Source of the DNA: Adenophora triphylla var. japonica
Lineage: Eukaryota; Streptophyta; Magnoliopsida; Asterales; Campanulaceae
Direction: 5' to 3'
Length of the DNA: 64,000 nt
Assembly: GCA_022495995.1 (NCBI GenBank)
Contig: JAFEMH010001352.1
Location: 248,001-312,000 of the forward strand
Part shown: positions 21,801 through 35,558 of the stretch, piece by piece
Layout of the letters: each line of letters opens with the position of its first letter
Position numbering within the stretch: the stretch's first letter is position 1
Made by a program: the position numbers and the translations under genes
The notes under the pieces: model-generated
Database searches by the model: none
What the model was told of the DNA's origin: nothing
The model's input: the letters and a program-made list of their open reading frames with translations, nothing else

Positions 21801-24800
21801 TATTGTGACTTTCACAAGGATAAGGGGCACAGTACGGACGATTGCTATAATTTGAGAAGGATAGTGCAGGGAAAAATTGATAATGGCGAGTTCAAACAAT
21901 ACCTGGAAGGGAGTAAAACGCGAGAAGAAGGAGCGCGGCAGGAGAGAGCGCGGGATCAAAATGTTATTGATGTGATTCAGGATCCATTGCCCAGTGTCGT
22001 TCAGTTGGATAATCAAATTATGATGTTGTCGCACAGCTTCGACATCCCTCCGTTTGTCGCAAGCGAGGAAAGGGTGATTAGTTTTTCGAGAAGTGAGCTA
22101 GCTGCGACAAAGGGTCATGGGAACCAACCAGTGATCATCACCATCTGTCCGGGAAACAATGTAGTGCAGCGCTTGATGGTGGATTCAGGAGCGAGCAGGA
22201 ATGTTTTGTATTACGAGGCTTTCAAAAGGATGAATTATACTAATGCGAACTTGGTGCCCTACAAGGGATATCTAGAGGGATTTACAAATCATTCAGTCAA
22301 GGTTAAGGGGACGATTATGCTGGAAGTAGAGATTGGCGAAGGTGAGCAGGCGAGAAGTGAGCAAGTGGAATTTATGGTGATTGATTTGGTTTCCGCATAT
22401 AATGCCATAGTTGGAATCCCTTTTTTGTTAAGCTTTGAAATGGTGCTGTCCATCCCGCATCAAAGAGTGAAATATCCTACTTCTAGGGGTGTGGGTTGCA
22501 TAAAGAGTGAGGCCATCACAGTGGCGAGAAAAAAGAAGGAGATGATAAAAGCCAAGGGGGTTTCTACTAGTTCAATGATGACGAAATCTAATGCTAGCCA
22601 GTTAAGGATTAATATGATTGAATTTGTGGAGACTGAGGATGACTGGGTAGTGACTGAAAGTATGAAGAATGGCACGGCTTTGGTTGTCGCAGGGGCGAAT
22701 GATGAGGCTAAGCGAGATGAGATGATGGTTATGCGACAATCTAATTGTGTAAATTCTGAGCAGAATGTCGCAGAAGAGTTGGATCTTGGTATGGAATCGT
22801 AAATGCGAGGCCAAGCCTGAGTTACGCCAAGGTTTTTCAATTTGTTCAGATGGGGGAGCCCCGCATAGAAGAGATAGAAATGGGAGAAGTGGCAGATGAT
22901 TCTGAGGAAGATTGCGAGATGATAGAGGTCGAAGATAAGAATGGACGACCTACGGGCAACATGTTCCATGACCCCAGAAAGGTGATTCCCGCCAGGAGCC
23001 AAACTCTGAAGAAGCGAAAAAGAATGGAGGTGGAAACTTTGCAAACGCGGGATGAGCCAGAGATTCAGGCTGGTGAGGAACTCGAAGAGATCGAGATCAA
23101 CCGATATTTCCTGGAGCAGCGGGTTAAGATTGGGAAACAGTTGTTCAGAGATGAGCGGGAACGATTGATTGAATTTCTGAAGGATAATTTGGATGTGTTC
23201 GCATGGCGGCCAGAGGATATGAGAGGAATTGATGAGAATGTCGCCTTGCACTGCTTGAATGCCCATCCCAACGTTGAGCCGTTCAAGCAAAGAGTTAAAA
23301 AAGACACTTGTCGCCAGAAAAGGAGAATGCGGTCATGGAGGAAGTAGACAAATTGCTGAAGGCGGGAATCATAGAAGAGATCCAATACCCGGTTTGGTTG
23401 GCATGTCCAGTTATGGTATTGAAGTCAAACAAGAAATGGCGGATGTGCATTGATTTTACCGACTTAAATACCGCCTGTCCAAAGGACTGCTACCCGCTAC
23501 CTAAGATTGACAAGTTGGTTGATTCGATTGCCGGTCACAGGGTCTTCAGTTTTATTGATGCGTATTCGGGGTACCATCAGATCAAAATGTGCGAGAATGA
23601 CAAGGCGAAGACGGCTTTTCGAACTCCCAAGGGTAATTTCTGTTATAAGATGATGCCGTTTGGCTTGAAGAATGCCGGCGCGATATATCAGCGAATGGTA
23701 AATGAGGTCTTCAAGTCGCAGATCGGGCGAAACTTGGAAGCTTATATTGACGATATGGTGATAAAAACAAGAGAGTATGATCATGTGCTGGATCTCGCGG
23801 AGACGTTTGAGAATCTAAGGAGGAATTCGATGAAACTGAACCCAAGCAAGTGCACGTTTGGAGTTACGGCGGGAAAGTTCTTGGTTTTTTAGTAAACAGA
23901 CGCGGGATAGAGGCCAATCCCGAGATGATCCAAGCTCTACTGGATATGTCGCCGCCCAAGTCGATCCGCGAAATTCAGAGGTTAAATGGGAGGATTATCG
24001 CCTTGGGGAGGTTCATTTCCAAGTTGGCGGAAAAGTGTTTGCCGTTTTTCAAGGTTCTGAAGGGGGTGAAGTGCTTTGTATGGAATGAAGAATGTGATGT
24101 CGCTTTTGAACAAATGAAGACCTATCTGGGTAAGCCGCCTTTGTTATGCAGTCCGGTTGAAGGAGAGGAACTATTGGTATATTTGGCGGCTTCAGATTTT
24201 GCGGTGGCTGCGGTTTTGGTTAGAGAGGAGAAGGGTAGTCAGAGGCCGATTTATTATGTTTCAAAGGCGCTGAGCGAGGTTGAATCAAGATACTTTAATG
24301 CCGAGAAGCTGGCCTACGCTTTGGTGGTGGCGGCGCGAAAACTAAGGGCCTATTTTGTCGCGCACACCATTGTCGTATTAAGTGACGCCCCTCTAAAGAA
24401 GATTTTGCAGCGGTCGGATGCTGCAGGAAGGTTATTGAGATGGTCTATTGAATTGACTGAGTTTGATCTAAGATACGAATCCCGCCGCGCAATTAAGGTG
24501 CAAACTTTGGCAGATTTCATAGTGGAAACAACTTTCACAAGGTCGCAGGATGAGATAAGGGAAAATACAGAGAGAAAGAAGGCGGATAGGCAAGTTGGGC
24601 CCAATCTGATAGTAGAGAGGATAAGGCCGCCTGATTGTTGGGTTTTGTACGTTGATGGCTCATCTTCGAAAGATAAGGGCGGGGCGGGAATCACTCTGAC
24701 CTCGCCTGACGAAGAGGTCAAGTATGAAAAAGCATTAAGGTTTAACTTTAATGTTTCAAATAATCAAGCTGAGTACGAGGCGTTGATTGCCGGCTTGGAG

Positions 24801-27800
24801 TTGGCGCGAGATATTGGGTTGACCAAGATAGTGATTCATTCAGACTCCCAGTTGATTGTAAATCAAGTGAAGGGTGATTATGGAGTTTTGAGTGCTGTTT
24901 TGGTGAAATATTGCAATTTGGCGAGAAACCTGTTGGGAGGGTTCGAATTCTGGGAGTTGGTTCAGATTGACAGGGCTGATAACTCGCGTGCGGATGAGTT
25001 GAGTAGGACGGCGGGATCCGATGGGCAAGGTTCAGCTAGCGAGCCGCTATTGGAATATGTAGAAATACCGTGTCAAGTAGCGCTTGTTTCAGAGATTGTC
25101 TACGCCGAGAAGAATTGGGTCATAGAGATGAAGGAATTCTTACTTACAGGAGAGTTGCCGCCTGACGAGGAGAAGGCGAAATTGATTAAGGCGACATCGC
25201 CAAGGTTCACAGTGCAGGATGGAGTGGTATATAGGAGATCCTTCTCTAAGCCGCTAATGAGGTGTGTTGAGCCAAGCATGGTGCAGAGAGTGATGTTTGA
25301 AATTCATGAGGGCATATGTGGAGGCCACCCAGGAGCGAGAACGCTAGCTGATAAGATATTATTTCATGGATATTATTGGCCAAGTTTGAGGAAAGATGCC
25401 GAGGTATATGTAAAAAAGTGTGAGAAATGTCAGAGGTTTGGCAACATTCCTAGGCAACCCGCCACGGAGCAAACTCCTATAGTGCCGACTTGGCCGTTCG
25501 ACATGTGGGGGATCGACTTAATAGGACCCTTTCCAAAAGCCAAAGGCGGTTGTCAACATGTGGTTGTCGCGGTGGATTACTTTACCAAATGGACAGAGGC
25601 GAAGGCTTTAGCGACAATCAGTGAGGATCAGGTTATCAAGTTCGTGCAAGAGAACATTTGGTGTAGATATGGGGTTCCCAGAGCAATCATCTCGGATCAT
25701 GGTACTCAGTTTGGGAAGAAATTTTCGGCGGAATGTGCAAGGGTTAATGTTAAGCATTGGATGTCGGCGGTGTATAGGCCACAGTGCAATGGCCAGGCGG
25801 AAGCGGCAAACAAGCAGATCATTGTCGCCTTACGCAAAAACCTTGAAGGAAGAGGAGGAGCGTGGCTTGAGAAATTGCCTATCTGTCAAAGGTTCAACAG
25901 GGGAAACCGCTTTTGCCCTTGCATATGGATCAGAGGCTATGGCACCTGCCAAGATGGCATTGCCGACGTATAGGGTTGCTTACTATGATGAGGCGAGAAA
26001 CGGGCAAAGGCGGTGCAATGATTTAGATTTGATTGATGAAAAGAGAATGTACGCGAGAATGAAGATGATCAACTACAAGCAAAGGATGAAAGCCCAGCAT
26101 GATAAGCGAGTTAACAAAAGATCTTTTAATGTCGGAGATTGGGTCTTGAGGAGTGCGGAGGTGACTGGAGCCAAGCCAGGGTTCACCAAGCTGACCGAAA
26201 AGTGGGAAGGTCCATTCCAAGTATCAAGTGTCGTGCGAGAAGGGACGTATAAGTTACGAAAACAGGATGGTGAAGAGCTGAAGAATGCTTGGAGCGTTGA
26301 CCATCACAAGCAATTCTATCAATGAAGCTGCAGCGACCTTATTTTGCTCCCTTTTGATTGTTGGCCGTAGATCACAAAAGTTGTATAACTTTTTCTTATT
26401 GTTATTTTGATCATCGCAGACGAGGGGAAGTTATGTAAAATTTGTTGATCTGATGGCATATAAATTTGTACATATTGTGAAAGTGATGAAGGGAGGTACT
26501 TTCAACACGATTGTCGCGAAATTAGTTACTTGTGAAATGCTGATGATTCTCTTCTCTGTTGATGGTTGCATGAACCGGCGCGAGAAGAGACAAAGGCTTG
26601 AAGATGGTGGCCAAGAGGTTGCCGCTAAGGCGTGAAGATGGCGGCCAAGAGGTTGCCGCTAAAGCTTGAAGATGGCGGCCAAGAGATTGTTGCCGCTAAA
26701 GCTTGAAGATGAATGGCTAAAGCTTGAAGATGGATTGCGAAAGCTTGGAGAAAGGGGCGGTGCCTTGGAGATAGTGGTTCCTTGGCACCAAACCTTGCGA
26801 CCTGGAAGAGTGAAATGCCAGGCGCGGCGACCTAGAAGAGTGAAATGCTAGGCGCCTAGAAAAAGTCCCAGCCTTTTTATGGGCGAGAAAGGGGCGGTGC
26901 CTTGGAGATAGTGGTTCCTTGGCACCAAACCTTGCGACCTGGAAGAGTGAAATGCCAGGCGCGGCGACCTAGAAGAGCGAAATGCTAGGCGCCTAGAAAA
27001 AGTCCCAAAATTTTTATGGGCGAGAAAGGGCGGTGCCTTGGAGATAGTGGTTCCTTGGCACCCAAACCTTGCGACACGGAAGAGTGAAATGCCGTGCGCG
27101 GCGACCTAGAAGAGCGAAATGCTAGGCGCCTAGAAAAAGTCCCAAAATTTTTATGGGCGAGAAAGGGGCGGTGCCTTGGAGATAGTGGTTCCTTGGCACC
27201 AAACCTTGCGACCTGGAAGAGTGAAATGCCAGGCGCGGCGACCTAGAAGAGCGAAATGCTAGGCGCCTAGAAAAGTCCCAACTTTTATGGGCGAGAAAGG
27301 GCGGTGCCTTGGAGATAGTGGTTCCTTGGCACCAAACCTTGCGACCTGGAAGAGTGAAATGCCAGGCGCGGCGACCTAGAAGAGCGAAATGTTAGGCGCC
27401 TAGAAAAGTCCCAAAATTTTATGGGCGAGAAAGGGCGGTGCCTTGGAGATAGTGGTTCCTTGGCACCAAACCTTGCGACTGGAAGAGTGAAATGCCAGGC
27501 GCGGCGACCTAGAAGAGCGAAATGCTAGGCGCCTAGAAAAGTCCGGGCTTTTTATGGGCGATGAAAGTGGCGGTGCCTTGGAGATAGTAGCTCCGCACCG
27601 AACCTTGCGACTTGGAGATAATGGTTTCAAGTCGCGGTGCCTGGAGATAGTGGTTTCAGGCACCTAGAAAAAGTCCCAGCCTTTTTATGGGCGAGAAAGG
27701 GGCGGGGCCTTGGAGATTATGGTTCCTTGGCACCAAACCTTGCGACCTGGAAGAGTGAAATGCCAGGCGCGGAGACCTAGGAAAGCGAAATGCTAGGCAC

Positions 27801-30800
27801 TTAGAAAAATAATATGCATATAGACAATGGCTTCAAGTCGCCGCGTGGAGGAACCCGAAAAAGAAAGGCGATTGTCGCCAAATAGAAAGTTATTCACAAT
27901 GTATATCGCCTATGATTCTAGCAATGGAGTAAGGCTGCCTAAAGACAAGCCTCACTCTTTTGGAGGGAGTAGTATGTATATAGATAAGAGAAAGGGAAGA
28001 GAGTCTTCGATGAACTATCAAAGCAAAATTGGTGACATTTCAAAGGTAAATTTAGAACAAGTAACAATAAATAGAGCAATGACAATAAAGATATGGAGTC
28101 GAAGTCGCACCGCGACATTCAAATAGTCAAAATAGGCATCAAGGAGCATGCATGACAATCAAATACAAAGCAAAGTCGCTAGTAACAACACTTAAATTAT
28201 TATAAAGCAAAATGTTAAAAGAACCATGTATAGAGGCAGAAGATAAAGGAAAGTGCATGCTGCAAACCGCGACATTATGATAAAGTATTAATTCGCAAAC
28301 CGCGATCCCGAAAGCAATTCAAAATGTTCAAGTCACAAACCGTGACAACATACCAAAAAACAAATTTCAATGTTTAAGTCGCAAACCGCGACATCCCCAA
28401 AAGCGAGAATACTAATGTTTAAAAAAGCAGAAAAGTAAATTGTTCGATGCAAACCAAAGTAAATTGTTTTTAAAGAAGCCATATTTTTCAAGGAGCAGAT
28501 GGTTGGGTCCCGCTGGTGGTGGTCCTGGCGGCACGTAGAGCTGCACGAGCGGCATCCTTGGCGTCCTTAAGGGCCTTGCCTTTCTCGCCAATCAAGTCCA
28601 CCCACATCGACAAGGCATCATTATCGATCAGAGCAGGAGGGTTCCAGACCGGCTTGCCTAGGAGCTTGTCTTCTACAGCCAAGGCTTTAAGCTCGCCCTC
28701 CTCATAAGGAACTATGGAATGGCCGCGACGACAAAAATCACTGTAGATCTGCTCCGATCCCCATTTGGCGATAAGCTCGGGAGTAATGGCAGGGATTTCC
28801 TCAGAACTAGCCGCTGCTGCCCGCATGACATGGAGTAAAGCCTTGTCGTACATGTCCATGGCGTCACTCTCCGCCTTGTCTTTGTTGGCGGAATCTCTTG
28901 GATTAAGTCAGCATTGGTTGTCGCCTGGGCTAGATTATCAGCCTCTAGGGCTTGAACCTTCTTTTCCAGTGCTAGTTTTTTTGAGGAAATCTCTTTAGCT
29001 TTGTTCTCAGCTTCCAAGGCTTTGTCCTCGCTAACCTTAAGTATCGCAGCTGCCTTCAGTTTTTCGCCTTGAAGTGTCGCCAGCTCTTTTTCCATCTCCA
29101 CACACCTATTCTTGTATTTTTCTTTATCGGCCACAGCTCGCTTGCGAGCTTTATCTATCTTCTCAGACTCACGAACCGCAATCTTGCATTTATCTCTAAA
29201 CCCGCGCAGAGTACTCGCTATCTGTAAAAAATTTTGGGAAAAAGTTTAATACTTTGACGAAGATGGTAAAGTAAAAGTAAAGAATAAGGCGGCAACACTC
29301 ACCCCACAGATCTGAAGGCCAGCGAAGTTCAGAGACAAATCAGTGTCTTGTTCAACCACTTCCTTTATTGCAGCCTTGTCGCCTATCCGCTCAAGCATGC
29401 CGGCACCAATAAGACTGTTGTGAGGGTCACGGGAATGAATATCAAAACCTTGCAGTGGGGGAACTGAGGCGATCTCCACGCCTAAATCATAAAAACCTTC
29501 CCTGTCAGTGGGAATTTCAAACCCCTCTCTTAGCCAGCTCACGAGCTCCGCCTCAGCCTCAGTCGATTCTTCCACAGCCTCCGGCTCCTCCTCAGTGCGC
29601 CCCCTTTTGTGGGGGCGGGAACCAGCGGGTTGCGGGGAATTGGCCGGCGGGATGGATTCTTCCACGGCAACATCGGTATCCTTTTCCAAAGTTTCTACTT
29701 CCATATCCTCATCTCGCTGCGAAATGGTGGATTATCGCAATGGAGTTTTGGCTCTGCTAGATTTTCGCGTCTGGCCCGCTGCTTTTTCGGCGGCAACTGC
29801 AGCTTTCTCGCGAGCTATTGCCTCCGAGTCATCCCCCTGATGAGAGATTGGGAGCTCTATCTCAGCAGCCTTGGATAAATCGGTCTGGCGAGCATTGGTA
29901 AGCCGCCTTCGGCGACCATCAGATTTGGCAGCAGCAGCAGCACGTCTATCAGAAATATCCATGAGTCGAAATCCTGAGTTGGAAAGAGACATTTAGTAAA
30001 GAGAGAGAGGAGAAACAAAGTAAAAAGTATAAAGGCGAGATACATCTCAGAACTTCGTACATGGTCTTGCAACAACGACCTTTCAGTTGGCAAGGTCCAC
30101 ATTCGGCGGCAAAGCAATTTCCAGAATGAAGATCCCAACCAGGGTAGGGATCAAGTGGCTCAATGATTAGGCGAGATTCATTGTCGGGGTAACGGTAATC
30201 AGGAAGACCAACTTTCCTAAGCAATGAAGGGCGAGCTAAAATATCCCGCCACGAGAATAAAGCTAATCCCGTGTCGGAGGCATCAGCTAAAACCTGAAAA
30301 ATCTTTGCCTGCAATCTAGTATCACCGGCGACTAAGGCGTTGCGGGTTTCGATTTTTGGGTTAATGTTGCCAAGATCACAAGGATGGGTCCAACCTATGC
30401 GAGAGGTGATGAAAAGGGGATTTGATTGCCGGTTGTGGACTTTCCTAGGCAATGGGGTCAAAAGTATGGGTTTCTTATATTTGATCGAAAGGCGATTTTC
30501 GACAACGCCCTGCCTTTGAGATACGGCCGTATAACCATCAAATAGATTAATAAGCAAGGGGACGGAAGGTTCCTGTTTCAAAGCTCGACAGATCACTAGG
30601 TAGCATGTGAGGACCCTTATTGCGTTCGGGTGGAGGTCAACTATGGCGGCATGGGCTTTGATTAAAACGGCAACAAGAAAAGGATCAATGGGAACCCTCA
30701 AGCCGGCGTCTAACTGGGAGGAAAATACTATGACACCATCATCCCTATGCCTCATAGCGGCAAGAGACAAGTCCCCAATATATGGCTCTACACGGTAAAT

Positions 30801-33800
30801 ATCTGGGTTAATCCCATATTTGACATAATAATGAGTTTGCAAGTCGGTATAAGAAGAACTGCTGGAGCCTGCGACCTCAGGATTGGAAGAACCCTGCGAG
30901 ATGGGTGGTCGCGCTGAAGTCTCGGCAGCCAAGGTATCCGAGACATCATGGTTGGAGGTGGAGTTTGAGGAAGACATGACCTGTGGATAGAAGGGAGGAC
31001 TAAGTAAATTGGGGGCTGCGGGATAGTGTCAGAAAATTCAGTTTTAGGGAATGATAGAAGTCGCAGACATGAGTGTGGAGTGCAAAGTTGTGTAGAAAGT
31101 GTGTATGGGCGCAGATCCGTGTGCTAAAGGGGGACCCCTAGTTTCTAAGGCATTCAAAAGGGCGGCATTTGCCCCATGTCGCCAAAGTCTGGAGCTGACA
31201 TTTACGAGCGAGATTTGGGCCCATGCCCCTATCTCTCTTCTCTAAAAACTCCCATTTATTTCGCTTTGGCCAAAATTGATAAATTTTAGAAAGTATTTTT
31301 GTCCTAGCCATTGTGTAAGGGAAGAACTCGTGCGAGAATTCAAGCGAGAACTCAAGTGAGAATTCAAGCGAGAATTCAAGCGAGAACTCAAGCGAAAATA
31401 CAAGCAAAACTTTAAAAATTTCGAAATAAGTACCTGGAGATTTGCAGAACGGAAGAAAAGCCTGAAGAAGCAATTGGTAAGAGGGTTGAAAGGCCCTGTA
31501 CGCCACCCGTCCTCCTTGTAAATGCCTCGAAATAAACTGAAATGTGCAAGGCGCTGAGAAAGGCTCACTGGAAGTTAGGGCACTGCTCGTCTCCGGGAAA
31601 TGGATAATCAAAGGGATAAAGATGTGTGAAATGGGTTTGGATGAGGATTTATAAGTTCCAAAATAGCAGGAGGGGAAAGGTTATGGGGGATTTCCAAAGA
31701 GTAGTTAAGAGGGTATAATTTTTGAAATTCCCCCCATTATTGTGAACATTAATAGAAAAAGACGGCTCGACTCCCGAGGAAGGTGTACGGCTGCCAAACC
31801 GCCTGATTCGACCCCAAGATGACACGTGTCACATAGGTGATGGTTCAATCTTGCTTCTCGCCAAACCGGGCAAAGATCCGCGAGAATCACCTGACGTCAA
31901 TGAAAGTTCTCGCCTGGACCATAAATGGTCCGAGGCTTGAACTTGGGGGCTTCTAATACGATCGTATAAAATGGATTGGGCCCAAAGTACTAGGAATCGG
32001 GCCCATTAGCTCGTAATGGGCCGATCCCACTATACTTGGGCCGTCTAAGAGAGTTGTGGCAGCGGTGTGACATTAATGATGATGGAGCGACATTAAGAGA
32101 GTGGGCGACGTGAACTAAAATGAGGCAATGGTAAGAAGGCGCGCGAGGGTATGGTTTTATAAGCGATAGGGCCATGCGAGAAACATGGCCGAGCAGCTGC
32201 ACTCCTTATGAATGTGGGTATAAGGGGAGTCTGTTTTCCGCAGGATATCTGGTTTAGGGCGACATTCAGAATGTCGCCCTCTTTACTCTGGTTGTCGCCA
32301 ATCCGACGTGGGTCCTTGAGCGTTACCAGGACACCGTATCGATTGTCGCCTGCATCTCTAACCCTAAAATATTGGTGATGGATGATTGATGTGACAAGGT
32401 GAATAGTGAAATCCCACTAACTTGAGGTTGGTTGGGAGCCCATCCTTGGATGATTGACAAGTGTCCCCCCATGTGCAAGGCACATGGGGGGCTTGGGAGT
32501 ATATAAAGGTGAATAGTATCATTTGCATGGTATGTCTATCTCTCTCTACACTCTCTCTCTAAGTTTCCATTGATATCCTCAAACACCTTGATCATCTAAC
32601 CTTATTCTCACGCCGGAGGGGGTTCGCCGGAGTCACCCCCGGCCTAGTTGACGTGTGTTCTTGTGTGTAGGCGACCAGTCAACGAGGAAGCAGCCGAAGT
32701 ATCCCCAACATTTCAGTTCCTGTGCAACCAAGATTTCTTATGGTAGCATCACAACTCCTTCTAGGCCAGTTGTTATTTAAATGTTTGTAACTTGTTTATC
32801 TTCTTTCCTATGCATTACAACCATTATGTTAATTTGGAACCTCCGCAGGAAATAGATCTTCGGATTGGTGCTTCCTTTACTAGATTTCAGACTATGCTGC
32901 TTAAAGATGCATTTGTTTTTGACTTTGCTACATATGAGGGAAATCTTGTCCTTAGTTATGGTCCTTGCCAGGTAGGGGAACAGTTGAAAAGAATATATGG
33001 TGAATATTTTATACGAAAAAATTACGATGATTTTATATTGGTCATCCTACTACATTTTCGTTCATTGCAGTTCCCCACCTTGGGATTTGTCGTGGAACGA
33101 TTCTGGGAGATACAAGCGCATGAACCTGAAGAGTTCTGGACAATCAACTGTACACATAAATCAGATGATGGCAGTGCTACCTTTAATTGGATGTAATTTT
33201 ACACGGAGATTGTGATTATTCAATGCTATCTTTAGAATTAGCAGTTGCTTGCTCAAATTTTTTGACTTTGTGAGTTTGCAGGCGTGGGCATTTATTTGAT
33301 TATACATGCTCAGTATTGATTTATGAAATGTGTGTCCAGGAACCCACTGCAACGGTGAGTGTCAAGACAGTTATTTATTCAGAATGATTCTGTTTTTTTT
33401 GAAACAACTATGACTAAAACCATATCTTACACAGCTCGACACTTGTATTGATTTTCAGGTCACCGAAGTTAAACTGCAGGAGAGACGCAAGTATCCTCCT
33501 CATCCTTTAAATACTATTGAACTTGAGAAGCGTGCATCACGTTACTTCAGGATGAGTCCCGAGCGTACCATGAAGGTCAGCATCTTGGTTTAACCATGGC
33601 TTGATAGTCATGCTTTTAATAGTCTGTTGATTAGTTAAAGTAAGTTTCAGTTTTTGGGTGAAATATAAAATTTGTCTCTGTACCATACATTTACTTGCAC
33701 TTTTGCCAGGTACTTTGTTTACATCAATGTTGCCATTGCACTAAGATTCTCGGCTTCATTTTCTTCCTTCGCCCTTACAGACATTAAAAACATAACATAA

Positions 33801-35521
33801 ATGCTTTAAACTTAACGTAGGTGCTAAAAACTTTACAAAGTCATCGAGAATAAATCTTTATAAAGCTATTAAAGTATGAATCCAATAAGTAACTTTTAAA
33901 ATACCAAATTCATACTTACAAAAATTATGAATATATAACCATTGATAAGTTTCTAGCAGCATTTCGTCACGTCCTTATATTTATTTTTGTTTTCTTTAAG
34001 ATTATGTTCCTTTTAAATTTTAGTTGTTAGTTATTACTATCTTTATTTCTATCTTGTAATTTTTATAATTAAAATTCATCATATACACACACACATATGT
34101 CTATATGATTAATGAAAATTCTAAATTAATTTTTAATTGTAAATGTGCACAGCTAGATATTACGTTATGTTTTCAATGTCACGGTTATGTTCTGAACCTA
34201 TCCATTAAGTTTTTAATGTCTCCGTAAGTTTTTAGCGTCTCCATTATGTTTTAACATCTGTTAGGGTGAAGGAAAAAATTGAAGGCAAGAATCTTAGTAT
34301 AGTGGCAAATTTGACATAAATAAAGCATAATGACAAAAGTGCATGTGACCCTATAGTACAGTGGCAAATTTTGTAGTTTACCCTTTATATTTTTCTATGG
34401 TTTTCCCATAAACACCAGTCGTAATTTTATGGGCATGAGCATTCAATTGCCTGCAATATGTTCCAAAATCTGTATTCTTGTGTTAACCCTGTTATTATCT
34501 GGATTTTAAAGTAAAATTGTACATTCCAGCCTGAAAGTACAATGTTTAAATACATAAATTCTGATATGATGTTTCTGAAGGTATCCAAGATTGTTCTTTT
34601 AGTTGTCGTCCCATTAGTGCGTTGCATTATGAGTATCAATCACTTGGCTAGTTAGCCATATCATTATGACCTAGATCCTACGTCTTGGAATCTTTGCTTG
34701 AGCTATCCTTTCCCCCATGCTTTTAGGTCCCTGTCATTTCTATTGTATGCTCCTTGAGAAAAGCAGCTTTAGTTTGTTTTCACAATTATCTGAACTCTCT
34801 ATTCGGGCTACTTCTCCATTAACCTTCATGTATATAGATTGAGATATGGACACATCAAATCCCAAATGTGTGTTATTACATAATACTTGTTTGATTCTCA
34901 TTTGAAAAAACTTGGTGTCACCACTCTTCTGCTTGGACTTTACCTGATCTGTGGCTTGAGTTTTTCTTAGGAAAAATTTACCAAGGGCCTTCCCATCCAG
35001 ATATTATTCCTTTTTAAGAAACAACCTTTTCTATATCTCAAAAACAGAGTTCTCCCGAAATTTTAATTCCCTGGACACCCCTAGGCTCCCCCTCTCCTCC
35101 CTCCCCATAGCAGCATCACAATACTCTTCTCTCTCTCTAAAACTTCTCCATCTCTTTAACAGTTTCTCTCTCTTAAACTCTCTACCTCATTCCCTGGCAA
35201 CCGCCCTCACCGATGAACCACCTCTGTCCGATCTCTCCCTTCCCTACCTTCCTCCCTCCCGCACTCCTACTCACAATCTCCAACCAATAAGGAAACCCTA
35301 GCCTCTGGCCGCCTCACCTCCTCCATCTCCGGCGGATCCATCTCCGCCTCTGCAATTAAACAACGACATCTCTTCAGATTTGGTCGCCTATTGCCTCAGA
35401 TCTAGTGCCTCATCTCCATTACTTCGTCTTCTACGTTCAGATCTGTTGTTTTCTCCGGCGCCGACTCAAATCTCCGGTCGAATCACACTGGTTTGCGTTT
35501 TCTGCCCTGTCATCTTCTCTG

Positions 35522-35558
<37 letters not shown>

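Larger units (their letters stand above)
18991..32751 (+). mobile_element. Tat-type Ty3/gypsy retrotransposon B in TOP3A intron 3
   Basis: Full-length 13,761-bp element. LTRs are 18991-19770 and 31954-32751, with 5-bp target duplications CAACT at 18986-18990 and 32752-32756. Ends are TGATGC...GCATCA. Order: 5' LTR, primer-binding site, gag, protease, reverse transcriptase-RNase H, second RNase H, integrase, tandem repeats, antisense ORF, polypurine tract, 3' LTR. The second RNase H plus an antisense ORF place it in the Tat lineage of plant Ty3/gypsy. It lies in the same orientation as TOP3A. gag-pol has about six frame breaks, so it is not autonomous now. LTRs look about 95-97% identical by eye, suggesting a moderately recent insertion. 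Confidence 0.95.

Noticed and set aside
32792..33196. A 134-residue stand-alone ORF
   Set aside because: It is TOP3A exons 4 and 5 read through the intervening intron 32972-33070, which is open by chance. The splice sites and homology show two exons.
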